A stretch of DNA of 64,000 nucleotides, from NCBI GenBank assembly GCA_964455665.1, contig CAYVYL010000003.1, positions 32,498-96,497 of the forward strand, read 5' to 3'. Positions 33,811 through 41,736 of this stretch are shown one piece after another. The position numbers and the translations under genes are program-made. The number at the start of each line of letters is the position of its first letter. Positions within the stretch are counted from its first letter, which is position 1. This DNA is from Tichowtungia sp964455665 (GTDB taxonomy: Bacteria; Verrucomicrobiota; Kiritimatiellia; Kiritimatiellales; Tichowtungiaceae). Under the pieces are notes generated by a model. The model searched no databases, was not told the DNA's origin, and saw only the letters and a list, made by a program, of their open reading frames with translations.

Positions 33811-34773
33811 ATGAGCAATCCGTTTTTAATTCTGGCGCCGATGCGAGGCATCGCCACGATGCACTACCGCAAGGCGTTTGTGCGACACTTCGGCGGCCTC
33901 GACGCGGAGATGGCGCCATTCATTCCCACGGTTAGCGCGGAGAAGATCAATCCAAAGCTGCTGAAGGATGTCCTGCCGGAAAACAATTCCGGCCTGCCGC
34001 TGATTCCTCAGCTAATCGGCAATAACGCCGCCGACTTTGTGAATATGGCCAGCGCCCTGCACGAGTTGGGCTATAAAGAGGTGAACTGGAATCTCGGCTG
34101 CCCGCACAAGCCGATCCGCAACAAGCAGCGCGGCTCCGGGCTGATTCCCCACCCCGAACGGGTCGATGAGCTGCTCGAAACCCTCTGCGCGGAAAGTCCC
34201 TGCAAAATCTCAGTCAAGGTGCGGCTCGGCGTGTCCGATAAATCCGAACTGATGAATCTGATTCCGGTGCTGAACCGCTACCCGCTGAGCGAGGTGATTG
34301 TCCATCCGCGCACGGCGATGCAGATGTATGACGGCAAGGCCGATCTCGGGGCCTTCGCTCTGGCCTTTCAGGAAATCAAACTGCCGGTCTGCTATAACGG
34401 CGACATCACCGATCTGGAATTTTTCCAAACCTTGGATAAATGTTTTCCGGCGCTGGACAAGTTCATGCTGGGGCGTGGATTGCTGGCCAATCCGTTTTTG
34501 TGCGAGGTAATCAAAAGCGGCAACCCGGTCACCGAAAACGCAATCGAACGGCTAAAAGGGTTTCACGATGAGGTGATGGCAAATTATAAGACGGTGATCG
34601 ACGGCGATGTTCCCATGCTTGGAAAAATGAAGGAGTTCTGGGTCTATCCGGCGCAGCATCTTTCCAATGGTCGGAAGTTTTTCAAGAAGGTGAAGAAATG
34701 CCACCGGCTCTCCACCTATCAGGACATTGTCAGCGAGTTTCTGGCCGAGGCGGAGTGGACGGCCAGTCACTAA
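33811..34773 (+). CDS. dus: tRNA-dihydrouridine synthase family protein
   Basis: A 320-residue FMN enzyme reducing uridines in tRNA D-loops. It begins FLILAPMRGIATMHYRKAFV, with VNWNLGCPHKPIRNKQRGSG (flavin/catalytic loop), SVKVRLGV, EVIVHPRTAMQMYDGKAD and CYNGDIT. The C-terminal helical tRNA-binding part has KEFWVYPAQHLSNGRKFFKK. The ATG at 33811 is preferred to the upstream GTG. Three palindrome copies lie in frame (34423-34437, FQTLDK; 34610-34624, VPMLGK; 34662-34676, LSNGRK), all near loops of the second half. The subgroup cannot be fixed by eye. Confidence 0.9.
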   Translation: MSNPFLILAPMRGIATMHYRKAFVRHFGGLDAEMAPFIPTVSAEKINPKLLKDVLPENNSGLPLIPQLIGNNAADFVNMASALHELGYKEVNWNLGCPHKPIRNKQRGSGLIPHPERVDELLETLCAESPCKISVKVRLGVSDKSELMNLIPVLNRYPLSEVIVHPRTAMQMYDGKADLGAFALAFQEIKLPVCYNGDITDLEFFQTLDKCFPALDKFMLGRGLLANPFLCEVIKSGNPVTENAIERLKGFHDEVMANYKTVIDGDVPMLGKMKEFWVYPAQHLSNGRKFFKKVKKCHRLSTYQDIVSEFLAEAEWTASH

Positions 34774-34801
34774 CCCGGGCGACCCGCGGCGATTCCCTCT
34801 T

Positions 34802-34816
34802 TTCCAAGGTTTGGAA
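34802..34816. repeat. Perfect palindrome repeat (NNN=GGT)
   Basis: TTCCAAGGTTTGGAA, extended to ttttccaaggtttggaaaa, lies about 20 bp before a small membrane-protein gene. It could act as a short hairpin in the leader. Confidence 0.9.
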
Positions 34817-34834
34817 AAACGCTAGCCTGCCGCA

Positions 34835-35035
34835 ATGAAACGAGTCTCCCCACTTCTTGATGAACTGCGGACCTGGCTACGCGGGCGCCTTTCGATGACC
34901 GGCGAGGAAAAGGTGTGGCTACTGATGATCTTGGTCATTATCTGGGTCGGCCTTCTCGGGCGCTACCTCCACCTCAAAAACCAGACCGCCGAGCCGCTGA
35001 CCCCCGCGCAGGTCGAACAGCTCCTCGCCCCATAG
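34835..35035 (+). CDS. Small single-pass membrane protein
   Basis: A 66-residue hypothetical protein. The N-terminal half is basic and amphipathic (MKRVSPLLDELRTWLRGRLS). One transmembrane helix follows (EKVWLLMILVIIWVGLLGRY), and a short tail with TPAQVEQLLAP. The coherent layout and GC-rich codon use suggest a real gene, though the ribosome-binding site is poor. No family is recognised. Confidence 0.5.
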   Translation: MKRVSPLLDELRTWLRGRLSMTGEEKVWLLMILVIIWVGLLGRYLHLKNQTAEPLTPAQVEQLLAP

Positions 35036-35231
35036 TTTTTGACCTTCATCGCCCGAGTCCCTATGCTCTGTCCAATGAACAACGCACTGCTGATCCTTTC
35101 GCACGGAAGCCGCCTCACTAATATTTGGGCAATTAGGAGTGATAACAGTAAAATGGAGATAACTCATCGCTCATAACTCATCATTCATCAATGTCGCTGT
35201 CGTTCATTATCATGCAAGGCCCGGCGGCGTA

Positions 35232-36572
35232 ATGCGGGTGGTTGAACGCGCGGTTGAGTCGCTCGGCAAAAACGCGCACTGCCTGTTTTTCACCGGCGAA
35301 GCCGCGCGCGGCGAAACGCCCCTGCAGAAAAAAATCCGCGAAGTTCCAGGCCTTGGATATTCCACCGACCAAAAGTTCCAGAGTTTGGAATTGTTGCGCC
35401 GCGCGCGCGGCGCGTTCGGCGGCGAGCCGGACGTGTGGCATATTCACAACCACTGCCTCGGCAAAAATCCGGTGCTCACACAGGAGGTCAGCAACCTCGC
35501 GATGGCGGGTCAGAAAATCCTGCTGCAGATTCACGACTTTGCCGAAGACGGGCGGCCCGATAACTACACCAACCTCGGCAAACTCAAAGACCGCCTCTAT
35601 CCGACCGCCTCGCACATCCACTACGCCGCGCTCAACCAGCGCGATTTCAATTTCCTTAAAGCCGCCGGAATTCCCGAATCAAACCTTCATCTTCTCCCCA
35701 ACGCCGTTTCTCCTCTATCCCATCCCGAATCGCGAATCGCGAACCCCGAACCTCTCTACGTTTATCCCTGTCGGGCGATAAGGCGCAAAAATATCGGCGA
35801 GCTGCTGCTGTGGAGCGCCGCCATGCCGGAAGCGAAGTTTGCCGTCACTCTCGCGCCGAAAAACCCGGAGGTGAAACCGATTTACGACGCGTGGGTCGCC
35901 TTTGCCGAAGAGCTCGGCCTCAATGTCGAGTTTGACGCCGGCGCAAAATGCTCTTTTGAGGAGATGGTGGCCAAAGCCGATGCGCTGATCACCACCAGCA
36001 TCGCCGAAGGATTCGGCCTCGCCTTCCTCGAGCCGTGGCTGGCCGACAAGCCGCTGGTCGGGCGCAACCTGCCGGAGATCACGGCCGACTTTGAGCAACA
36101 CGGGCTCGACCTGTCGCAGCTCTATAACCGGCTCGGCGTCCCGCTGACTTGCAATGATTGGAACATTGGCCCGCAATTTTTCCGAACATTGGAAAACAAA
36201 ATGCGTGCCGCCGCCGAGGCGTATGGAATTGAATGGACCGACGAACGGTTTGAAGAGGCCAAAACAGCATTGGTGCAGAACGGCACGGTCGATTTCGGTA
36301 TTCTTAATGAAGACCTGCAGCGCGTGATCATCCGCGCGGCCCAAGCGAACCGAGACATGTTTGGCGACGGGCTGGGCGATTCCTCCGCGCAGGTGGACGG
36401 CAACCGCGCTGTGGTCGAAAAGGCTTACGGCACCGAGGCCTACGGCGCGTATCTGCTTTCGATTTACCAAGAACTGTTACGTACCAAGCCCGGCACAGTC
36501 GGTTATGCTGATGGCGATGCGTTGCTGAATGAATTTTTAAATCCAGCGCGCTTTAATCTGCTTCGAACCTAA
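35232..36572 (+). CDS. GT4-like glycosyltransferase with damaged 5' end and many in-frame repeats
   Basis: 446 residues from the first ATG. The C-terminal nucleotide-sugar half is clear: LYVYPCRAIRRKNIGELLLW, then IAEGFGLAFLEPWLADKPLV. The frame is open upstream to 35163 and encodes NVAVVHYHARPGGVMRVVER, the usual first strand and glycine loop of GT-B enzymes, but with no ATG, GTG or TTG. A word repeat (aactcatcgctcataactca) lies just before. The original start was therefore probably lost or lies on a non-canonical codon. In-frame repeats encode VPGLGY, FQSLEL, SHPESRIANPEPL, CNDWNIG and FRTLENK. Its normal C-terminus may lie displaced at 36699-36809. The sugar donor and acceptor are unknown. 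Confidence 0.75.
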   Translation: MRVVERAVESLGKNAHCLFFTGEAARGETPLQKKIREVPGLGYSTDQKFQSLELLRRARGAFGGEPDVWHIHNHCLGKNPVLTQEVSNLAMAGQKILLQIHDFAEDGRPDNYTNLGKLKDRLYPTASHIHYAALNQRDFNFLKAAGIPESNLHLLPNAVSPLSHPESRIANPEPLYVYPCRAIRRKNIGELLLWSAAMPEAKFAVTLAPKNPEVKPIYDAWVAFAEELGLNVEFDAGAKCSFEEMVAKADALITTSIAEGFGLAFLEPWLADKPLVGRNLPEITADFEQHGLDLSQLYNRLGVPLTCNDWNIGPQFFRTLENKMRAAAEAYGIEWTDERFEEAKTALVQNGTVDFGILNEDLQRVIIRAAQANRDMFGDGLGDSSAQVDGNRAVVEKAYGTEAYGAYLLSIYQELLRTKPGTVGYADGDALLNEFLNPARFNLLRT

Positions 36573-36573
36573 T

Positions 36574-36809
36574 ATGAATGGACTGATGACAGCTTTTGCG
36601 ATTGCGGGCGGACTGGCACTCTTTATCTTCGGTATGCATACGATGACCGACGGGCGGCGCGGCTGCGCCGGAGTGAACCTGCGACGAATTCTCTCAAAAG
36701 CCCCTTCTTCTGGCTCAAACAGCACAAGTTGGGCCGTCTCGCCGACCTCTACACCGAAAAAGAGATTCTCGATGAACTGGACGAATCCGATCTGTTCGAT
36801 ACCCTATAG
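36574..36809 (+). pseudogene. Na/Pi-cotransporter N-terminal fragment followed by a displaced C-terminal tail
   Basis: The first about 40 codons (MTAFAIAGGLALFIFGMHTM, then GVNLRRIL) match the start of a Na+/phosphate symporter, but the frame then loses coding sense. From about 36693 another frame encodes SPFFWLKQHKLGRLADLYTE, then KEILDELDESDLFDTL and a stop at 36809. That tail has the look of a real C-terminus and would follow naturally after the FNLLRT end of the preceding glycosyltransferase, since CGAAC/CGAAT sequences flank the transporter fragment. I read this as a fragment inserted into the glycosyltransferase 3' end; an internal deletion of another gene is an alternative. Confidence 0.5.
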
Positions 36810-36812
36810 ACT

Positions 36813-37727
36813 ATGAAAACGCTGATCGACTCCATCAAAAATCTGTCCGCACCGCTCGATCCCATTCCGACCGGTGCGACGCTCAAGCTCGACCCGCTCG
36901 ACGGGGTCGAAACGGTTCTGTTCGACATCTACGGCACACTGCTCGTCTCCGGATCCGGCGATGTCGGCACCGCCGCCGCGGTCAACAGCGCCGAAGCACT
37001 GACCCAGTCGCTGATCGTCTCCGGCTACGAAGGCGACCACGAGCGCGCCGGCGAGCTCGGCCCGGAACTGCTCCACGCGCACATTGAACACTGGCACAAA
37101 GCGGCGCGCGAAAGCGGAATCGACTTCCCGGAAGTAGAAATTTCCAGGGTTTGGAAAAGTATCCTTGAGCGTTTCCAATCATTGGAAATTATCCGATTCG
37201 ACGACGATCCACGGCGCATTGAGCGGCTTGCTGTGGAATATGAATGCCGAGTGAACCCAGTCTGGCCGATGCCCGCCGCGCGGCGGACCATCGAAAACCT
37301 GCGCGAGCGCGGCTTCCGGCTCGGGATTGTCTCCAACGCGCAATTCTACACTCCGCTCACCATCGAGGCGCTCTTCGGCAAGCCGCTCGAAGCACTCGGG
37401 TTCGAAAAAAAGCTCTGCGTTTTTTCCTACAAAGAGCTGAAAGCAAAACCGGCAGTTGAACTTTTCCAAAAATTACCTGCCCTGAGCTCTGTCGAAGGGA
37501 ACGACGAAGGAGCCAAAGGGGGGGAATCAATTGACCTGAGCAAAACACTCTATGTCGGCAACGACATGCTCAACGACATCTGGACGGCTTCACAGGCCGG
37601 ATGCCGCACCTGCCTCTTCGCCGGCGACCAGCGCTCCCTGCGCCTGCGGGAGAAAGATAAACGTTGCAAAAAACTTGTGCCCGACGCCGTTGTAGACGAC
37701 CTTCATCAGATTACAGAAATAATTTGA
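36813..37727 (+). CDS. HAD-family hydrolase with repeat insertions
   Basis: A 304-residue haloacid dehalogenase-like phosphatase. Motif I is VLFDIYGTLLVSG, with the DxYGT form of the dehalogenase-like group. Motif II is GIVSNAQF, the Lys lies in FSYKELKAKP, and motif IV is LYVGNDMLNDIWTASQAG. Two palindromes back to back (37142-37156, 37173-37187) encode SRVWKS and FQSLEI in the cap region. A composite half-palindrome/repeat-B at 37465-37500 encodes FQKLPALSSVEG between the Lys motif and motif IV. All are in frame. It could be a sugar-phosphate phosphatase related to the nearby glycosyltransferase (inference). Confidence 0.82.
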   Translation: MKTLIDSIKNLSAPLDPIPTGATLKLDPLDGVETVLFDIYGTLLVSGSGDVGTAAAVNSAEALTQSLIVSGYEGDHERAGELGPELLHAHIEHWHKAARESGIDFPEVEISRVWKSILERFQSLEIIRFDDDPRRIERLAVEYECRVNPVWPMPAARRTIENLRERGFRLGIVSNAQFYTPLTIEALFGKPLEALGFEKKLCVFSYKELKAKPAVELFQKLPALSSVEGNDEGAKGGESIDLSKTLYVGNDMLNDIWTASQAGCRTCLFAGDQRSLRLREKDKRCKKLVPDAVVDDLHQITEII

Positions 37728-37744
37728 ATCTTAGGACAAATCCA

Positions 37745-38665
37745 ATGCGCGTTTTTTTGAACCCATTGCGCCCCTCCACGGGACGTGCTTTTTTTATGCT
37801 TTTCGTAGCCGTTTTTATTAGCGGCTGTGCTTCGCAACAGCACATAACCGTCCCCGGAACGGTGCCGGCAGCAACGCCGGAGCAGATCCGTGAGGATGTC
37901 TCCACATACCCGTGTACTCAGGGAGCTCACCGCGGCGACTCCGTTGTGTACATGGAAAACACGCTCGCGGCCATTCGCTCGGCCCGGCAAAATCCGAAAT
38001 ACAAGTTCATTGAGTTTGATGTGCAATATTCCGCAGACAAGCAGGTGGTTGTTTTTCATGATTGCAGCCTGAGGCGAATCTTCGGGTTGCGGGATAAAGT
38101 GAAAGAAACCCCCTACAAAGAACTCTGCCAGCTGAGCGGAAATGGAATACCTACCTATAAGCAGATCATGGAGCTGGCGGTGGGTAAACCGCTCAACATC
38201 GAAATTAAATCACAGGGGAATCAAGCGGACGACGAGCAACTGATCGATTACATTATGGCCGATATTCAGGAGCGGGGAATCGAAGATGACATCCTGATCA
38301 GCTCGATCTCTGCCGACGCGATCAAATATGTGAAGGAACGCTACCCCGAGATGCCCACGGGCCAAATCTTCTGGCGAAAGGCTTCCACTTACCTGCCGTT
38401 CGATTTTCTAACCGAAGGGCTCTACCAAGAGATTGAGGATTCGAAAGCCGACTACCTCATGCTCCACGTCTCCAATCAACGAAATATCAAGGATCTGCTC
38501 CGGCTGAAGCCCGAAGGAAAAACCCTCGTGTTCTGGGACTTCGATGACACGATGTATCTCGTGCAAAAAGATCCAACCGACCGGCTGTGGAGCGACCCCT
38601 CACCTCAACCGCTTATGGATCCGGTCAAGCAGTATGCTTTGCACCCGTTCACATTGATCAAGTAG
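37745..38665 (+). CDS. Glycerophosphodiester phosphodiesterase-family lipoprotein
   Basis: A 306-residue exported protein. The N-terminus has a signal peptide ending in lipobox FISGC (AFFMLFVAVFISGCASQQ). The GDPD TIM-barrel shows QGAHRGDSVVYMENT, FIEFDVQYSADKQVVVFHD and PLNIEIKSQG, with the catalytic His pair (AHRG, VFHD) and metal-binding E/D/E. It should hydrolyse glycerophosphodiesters in the periplasm, releasing glycerol-3-phosphate. The start is ATG 37745; the longer frame would overlap the HAD gene. Confidence 0.88.
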   Translation: MRVFLNPLRPSTGRAFFMLFVAVFISGCASQQHITVPGTVPAATPEQIREDVSTYPCTQGAHRGDSVVYMENTLAAIRSARQNPKYKFIEFDVQYSADKQVVVFHDCSLRRIFGLRDKVKETPYKELCQLSGNGIPTYKQIMELAVGKPLNIEIKSQGNQADDEQLIDYIMADIQERGIEDDILISSISADAIKYVKERYPEMPTGQIFWRKASTYLPFDFLTEGLYQEIEDSKADYLMLHVSNQRNIKDLLRLKPEGKTLVFWDFDDTMYLVQKDPTDRLWSDPSPQPLMDPVKQYALHPFTLIK

Positions 38666-38703
38666 CTTGATAAAGCCCTGACGAGTGGCATACATTCCCC
38701 TTC

Positions 38704-39348
38704 ATGATTTCAGCAGTAATTTTTGATTTTGACGGGGTGGTTGTCGATTCGGAGCGGTTGCACTGGGCGGCGTTCAATGCGGTGCTCAAACCGCACGGCA
38801 AAACCATTTCATGGGCGGAGTATACCGATGTGTTCATCGGCTTCGATGACCGCGACACGTTCAAGACCGCGTTTCCAGACCTTGGGAAAATCGAACTGGC
38901 GAAGCTGATTGCGGACAAAGCGGCGGCCTTTCAGGATCTGCTGGCCGAGGGCGGCGCGGCCGCGCTGCCCGGCGCGGTGGAACTGATCAAGCATCTCTCC
39001 GGCAAAATTCCGATCGCGATCTGCTCGGGCGCACTGCGCGAAGACATTCTTCCAATCATTGGAAAACTGGGTTTGGGCGATGCGTTCGACACCATCGTAA
39101 CGGCCGAAGATACCCCGAGAAGCAAGCCGGATCCCGCGCCCTACCGCCTGACGAAAGAACGGCTCGGCATCCGCGACGGACTGGTGATCGAAGACACCCC
39201 GGCGGGAATTGCTTCGGCGAAAGGCGCGGGGCTGAAGGTGCTGGCGGTGACAAATAGCTATGACCGGTCGTACCTGACGGAAGTCGCGGACGCGGTTATC
39301 GATTCGCTCGAAGGGTTGACTCTCGAAACGCTGAATGAGCTGGTTTAA
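38704..39348 (+). CDS. HAD-superfamily beta-phosphoglucomutase-like phosphatase
   Basis: A 214-residue HAD subfamily IA enzyme with motif I VIFDFDGVVVDSERLHW, motif II IAICSGALREDI, Lys in PRSKPDPAPYRL and motif IV VIEDTPAGIASAKGAG. The cap is helical, as in PGM/phosphatase members. Two palindrome-derived segments are in frame (FPDLGK at 38873-38887; LPIIGK at 39050-39064). It converges on gpgS with a 4-nt overlap. A role as glucosyl-3-phosphoglycerate phosphatase is possible from the neighbourhood but not shown by sequence. Confidence 0.85.
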   Translation: MISAVIFDFDGVVVDSERLHWAAFNAVLKPHGKTISWAEYTDVFIGFDDRDTFKTAFPDLGKIELAKLIADKAAAFQDLLAEGGAAALPGAVELIKHLSGKIPIAICSGALREDILPIIGKLGLGDAFDTIVTAEDTPRSKPDPAPYRLTKERLGIRDGLVIEDTPAGIASAKGAGLKVLAVTNSYDRSYLTEVADAVIDSLEGLTLETLNELV

Positions 39349-40319
39349 TCCCGACCGAATTTTTCGCGGTATTCCGGGAGGGTGATCATGGGCGGGCGTT
39401 CTTCTTCGACGATCTCGCATTCGGTCTGCTCATAATTTTCGTCGTGCGCCTGGAACTGGCGCATGATGCTCGAGAGTTTACTCATGTCGACGTCCAACCC
39501 CATGGAGGCTGAGCGTGCCAGAAAAGCGCGCAGGATGCCGAAGGCCATTTTGCCGAGGCTGAGGGTTTCCTGGTTGCGGTGAACGCGCTGGTCGAGGTCG
39601 GTCTGACCGAACGCTTCGAGTCCCCACTCTTTGTAGACGTCGAGAATGTGGGAGGTTTCCACACCGTAACCGATGGGAAACGGAATTTTTTCGAGCACTT
39701 CGCGTCGCACGGCGTATTCGCCGGAGAGCGGCTGGATGAGACCGGTCAGATCGGGGAAGAAAAGGGAGAAGAGCGGACGCACGAGAATTTCGGTGACGCG
39801 ACCACCACCAGAGGGGCGGATACCATGCGAGAAGGCCAGCGGACGGTCGTAGAATGCTTTTACATATTTCATCTCTTTGTTGTAAAGGAGCGGGGCGATC
39901 AGTCCGTAGGCGAAGCGCGGGTGAATGTTGGCAATGTCGGCATCGACATAGCAAATGATGTCGCCTTTGAGCTGATAGACCGCTTTCCAAAGGTTTTCGC
40001 CCTTCCCCTTTTTCTCGCCGACCTGCGGGAGAATGTCGGCGGAAAGATAAACGTCCGCGCCGTAGGCGGCGGCGATCTCGCGGGTTTGATCGGTGGAGCC
40101 GGAGTCGATGACGGCGATTTCGTCGAGTAGCGGATAGCGATCCATCAGTTCGGATTTGAACAGGATGATCTCTTTTCCGATGGTTTTTTCCTCGTTGAGG
40201 GTCGGCAAGCAGAGCGAAATGGTGAGCCCCTGTTTTTCTTTCTCCTCAATCAGTTGCTTGATATCCCAGAACTGGGAGTGGTGAAAGGTGTTTTCTTTGA
40301 TCCATTTATTCAGATTCAT
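39345..40319 (-). CDS. gpgS: Glucosyl-3-phosphoglycerate synthase (GT81-like)
   Basis: A 324-residue GT-A fold transferase. It begins MNLNKWIKENTFHHSQFWDI and has ISLCLPTLNEEKTIGKEI, IAVIDSGSTDQTREIAAAYG and GDIICYVDADIANIHPRF (the metal/UDP-glucose DxD). A lid region follows with AFSHGIRPSGGGRVTEILVR, then LSGEYAVRREVLEKIPFP. GpgS makes glucosyl-3-phosphoglycerate from a nucleotide-glucose and 3-phosphoglycerate, the precursor of glucosylglycerate or mannosylglucosylglycerate. Its start overlaps the M20-like gene by 14 nt. The start at ATG 40319 fits the family N-terminus. Confidence 0.88.
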   Translation of the reverse strand: MNLNKWIKENTFHHSQFWDIKQLIEEKEKQGLTISLCLPTLNEEKTIGKEIILFKSELMDRYPLLDEIAVIDSGSTDQTREIAAAYGADVYLSADILPQVGEKKGKGENLWKAVYQLKGDIICYVDADIANIHPRFAYGLIAPLLYNKEMKYVKAFYDRPLAFSHGIRPSGGGRVTEILVRPLFSLFFPDLTGLIQPLSGEYAVRREVLEKIPFPIGYGVETSHILDVYKEWGLEAFGQTDLDQRVHRNQETLSLGKMAFGILRAFLARSASMGLDVDMSKLSSIMRQFQAHDENYEQTECEIVEEERPPMITLPEYREKFGRD

Positions 40320-41490
40320 CGCAAAAGCCTCCGTCGATGGCCAGCAACACGGCAACGAGTTGCACCAGCCCGGTAAAAATGGGATCAATCTTTACCGTTT
40401 CGCGCTGCTCATGCAGGCGTTCGCCGTCGGTGATGCCAAGGGTTACTGCGGGAATGCCGTGAGCAATCAACGTGGAAAGTTCGGAAATGCTGGGTGTGAT
40501 ATGCGGGAGCAACTCGAGTGAACTCATGATCTCGCGCGTCTGTTTGACCAGCGAATGGCCGATCGGCAGGCCGGCCGGTTCACGGCGAGCGATTACATCC
40601 AGCGTAACCTCCGCCCCGGTTTGCGAGGCGACGTCTTCCATAATATCGTCCAATTCCAAAGCGATCTGCTGAACGATTTCGGCGGACTCACTGCGGACTT
40701 CAAAGCAGAGTGTTCCTTCGGTGGGAATGATATTGAACCCGGCACCCGCTTCGACAGAGCCGAGCACAATGGAGGTTTTCGGACGGCGCGGCAGCGAAAT
40801 GCTGAGAATGCGATTGATGACTTCGTTTAAGATCAGGATAGCGCCGGTGGCACCGCGCCGGATCCAGTCGTATTCCTCCGGAACCCGGCAGGTCACTTCG
40901 CCGCGCAACATGCCGGCGGAGGCATAACTGAGGCGTCCGAGCTGCACGCCTTCCACACAGATTCCGGCCGTGACGGGGATTTTATTATTTTCGAGAAAAA
41001 AGCGGGTTCCTTCGAGATCACCGCGACCGAGGCTGCGCGCGGCGCCCATCAGAATGAGCCCAGAATCGAGTTCCAGCCCCAGTTTTTCGAGCAGCGTCGG
41101 CAGGGTGGCAAGCACGGCCAGTCCAAGGCTGTTATCCGCAATCCCCGGCCCGTGAATGTGGTCTGTATGAACGGACACGGTATGGTCGCGCCGTTCGGAA
41201 AAAACGGTGTCGGCGTGCGCCAGCAGCAGAATGTTGCGGTCACGGGTTTTACCGGGCAAGATGCCCAGCCCGTTGCCGCACTCGTCCGATGAGGTATTGG
41301 TCAGTCCGCATTCGCTGAAGCGCTGCAACAGGAAATCAACCCTCGCCTCTTCCTTAAAGGTCGGCGCCGGAATCTCGCCGATCATCACCAGATTGGCCAG
41401 TAGCGTTTCCCGTAGGGATACACACACCTCGCGAATCGCAGGTAAATCGCCGATAATTTCTTCAATGCTTGCGTACGTTCTACTCATCAT
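40306..41490 (-). CDS. M20-family peptidase-like protein, probably altered active site
   Basis: A 394-residue M20/M42-type metallohydrolase. Metal-binding segments include ILLLAHADTVF, GPGIADNSLGLAVLA, CVEGVQLG and, near the end, ERLHEQRETV. The dimerisation domain includes VEAGAGFNIIPTEGTLCFEV. At the place where M20 enzymes have the catalytic/metal Glu-Glu pair (usually D-E-E-x-G), this protein reads MGAARSLGRGDLEG, so normal peptidase chemistry may be lost. It precedes and overlaps gpgS, implying a role linked to glucosylglycerate metabolism or another amide or ester substrate. AT-rich promoter sequence and palindromes lie upstream. Confidence 0.8.
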   Translation of the reverse strand: MMSRTYASIEEIIGDLPAIREVCVSLRETLLANLVMIGEIPAPTFKEEARVDFLLQRFSECGLTNTSSDECGNGLGILPGKTRDRNILLLAHADTVFSERRDHTVSVHTDHIHGPGIADNSLGLAVLATLPTLLEKLGLELDSGLILMGAARSLGRGDLEGTRFFLENNKIPVTAGICVEGVQLGRLSYASAGMLRGEVTCRVPEEYDWIRRGATGAILILNEVINRILSISLPRRPKTSIVLGSVEAGAGFNIIPTEGTLCFEVRSESAEIVQQIALELDDIMEDVASQTGAEVTLDVIARREPAGLPIGHSLVKQTREIMSSLELLPHITPSISELSTLIAHGIPAVTLGITDGERLHEQRETVKIDPIFTGLVQLVAVLLAIDGGFCDESE

Positions 41491-41552
41491 GCCCCCTAAG
41501 TGCCCCTATCTATAGGGCAAAACCTGTCGGGTCGCAAGACCGCCGCCGAAGT

Positions 41553-41651
41553 TTCCAGACATTGGAAGTCTATTGCAGACATGCGCACAGATTTTTCCAA
41601 GGTTTGGAAAAAATATCTGTGCCCCGATGCAATCTATTCCAAACCCTAGAA
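41553..41651. repeat. Palindrome trio with extended hairpin
   Basis: Copies lie at 41553-41567 (one mismatch), 41595-41609 (perfect) and 41637-41651 (two mismatches), spaced exactly 42 bp apart. The middle copy sits in a longer stem, with CACAGAT (41586-41592) pairing ATCTGTG (41615-41621). It lies between divergent genes. Confidence 0.8.
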
Positions 41652-41671
41652 TAATACGAAGAGCTGATCTT

Positions 41672-41700
41672 TTGACAAAATCTCAAGATCAGATTAGTCT
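41672..41700 (+). promoter_or_regulatory. Sigma-70-like promoter of the secreted-protein operon
   Basis: TTGACA (41672-41677) and TAGTCT (41695-41700) are 17 bp apart, about 36 bp before the protease ATG at 41737. Confidence 0.55.
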
Positions 41701-41736
41701 GTTTTCCTTTATTATCTTAAACTGACGGGTTATTGG

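Noticed and set aside
35232..36572. Calling the glycosyltransferase simply intact from its first ATG
   Set aside because: The conserved N-terminal strand is encoded in frame upstream of that ATG, so the ATG start would delete part of the fold.
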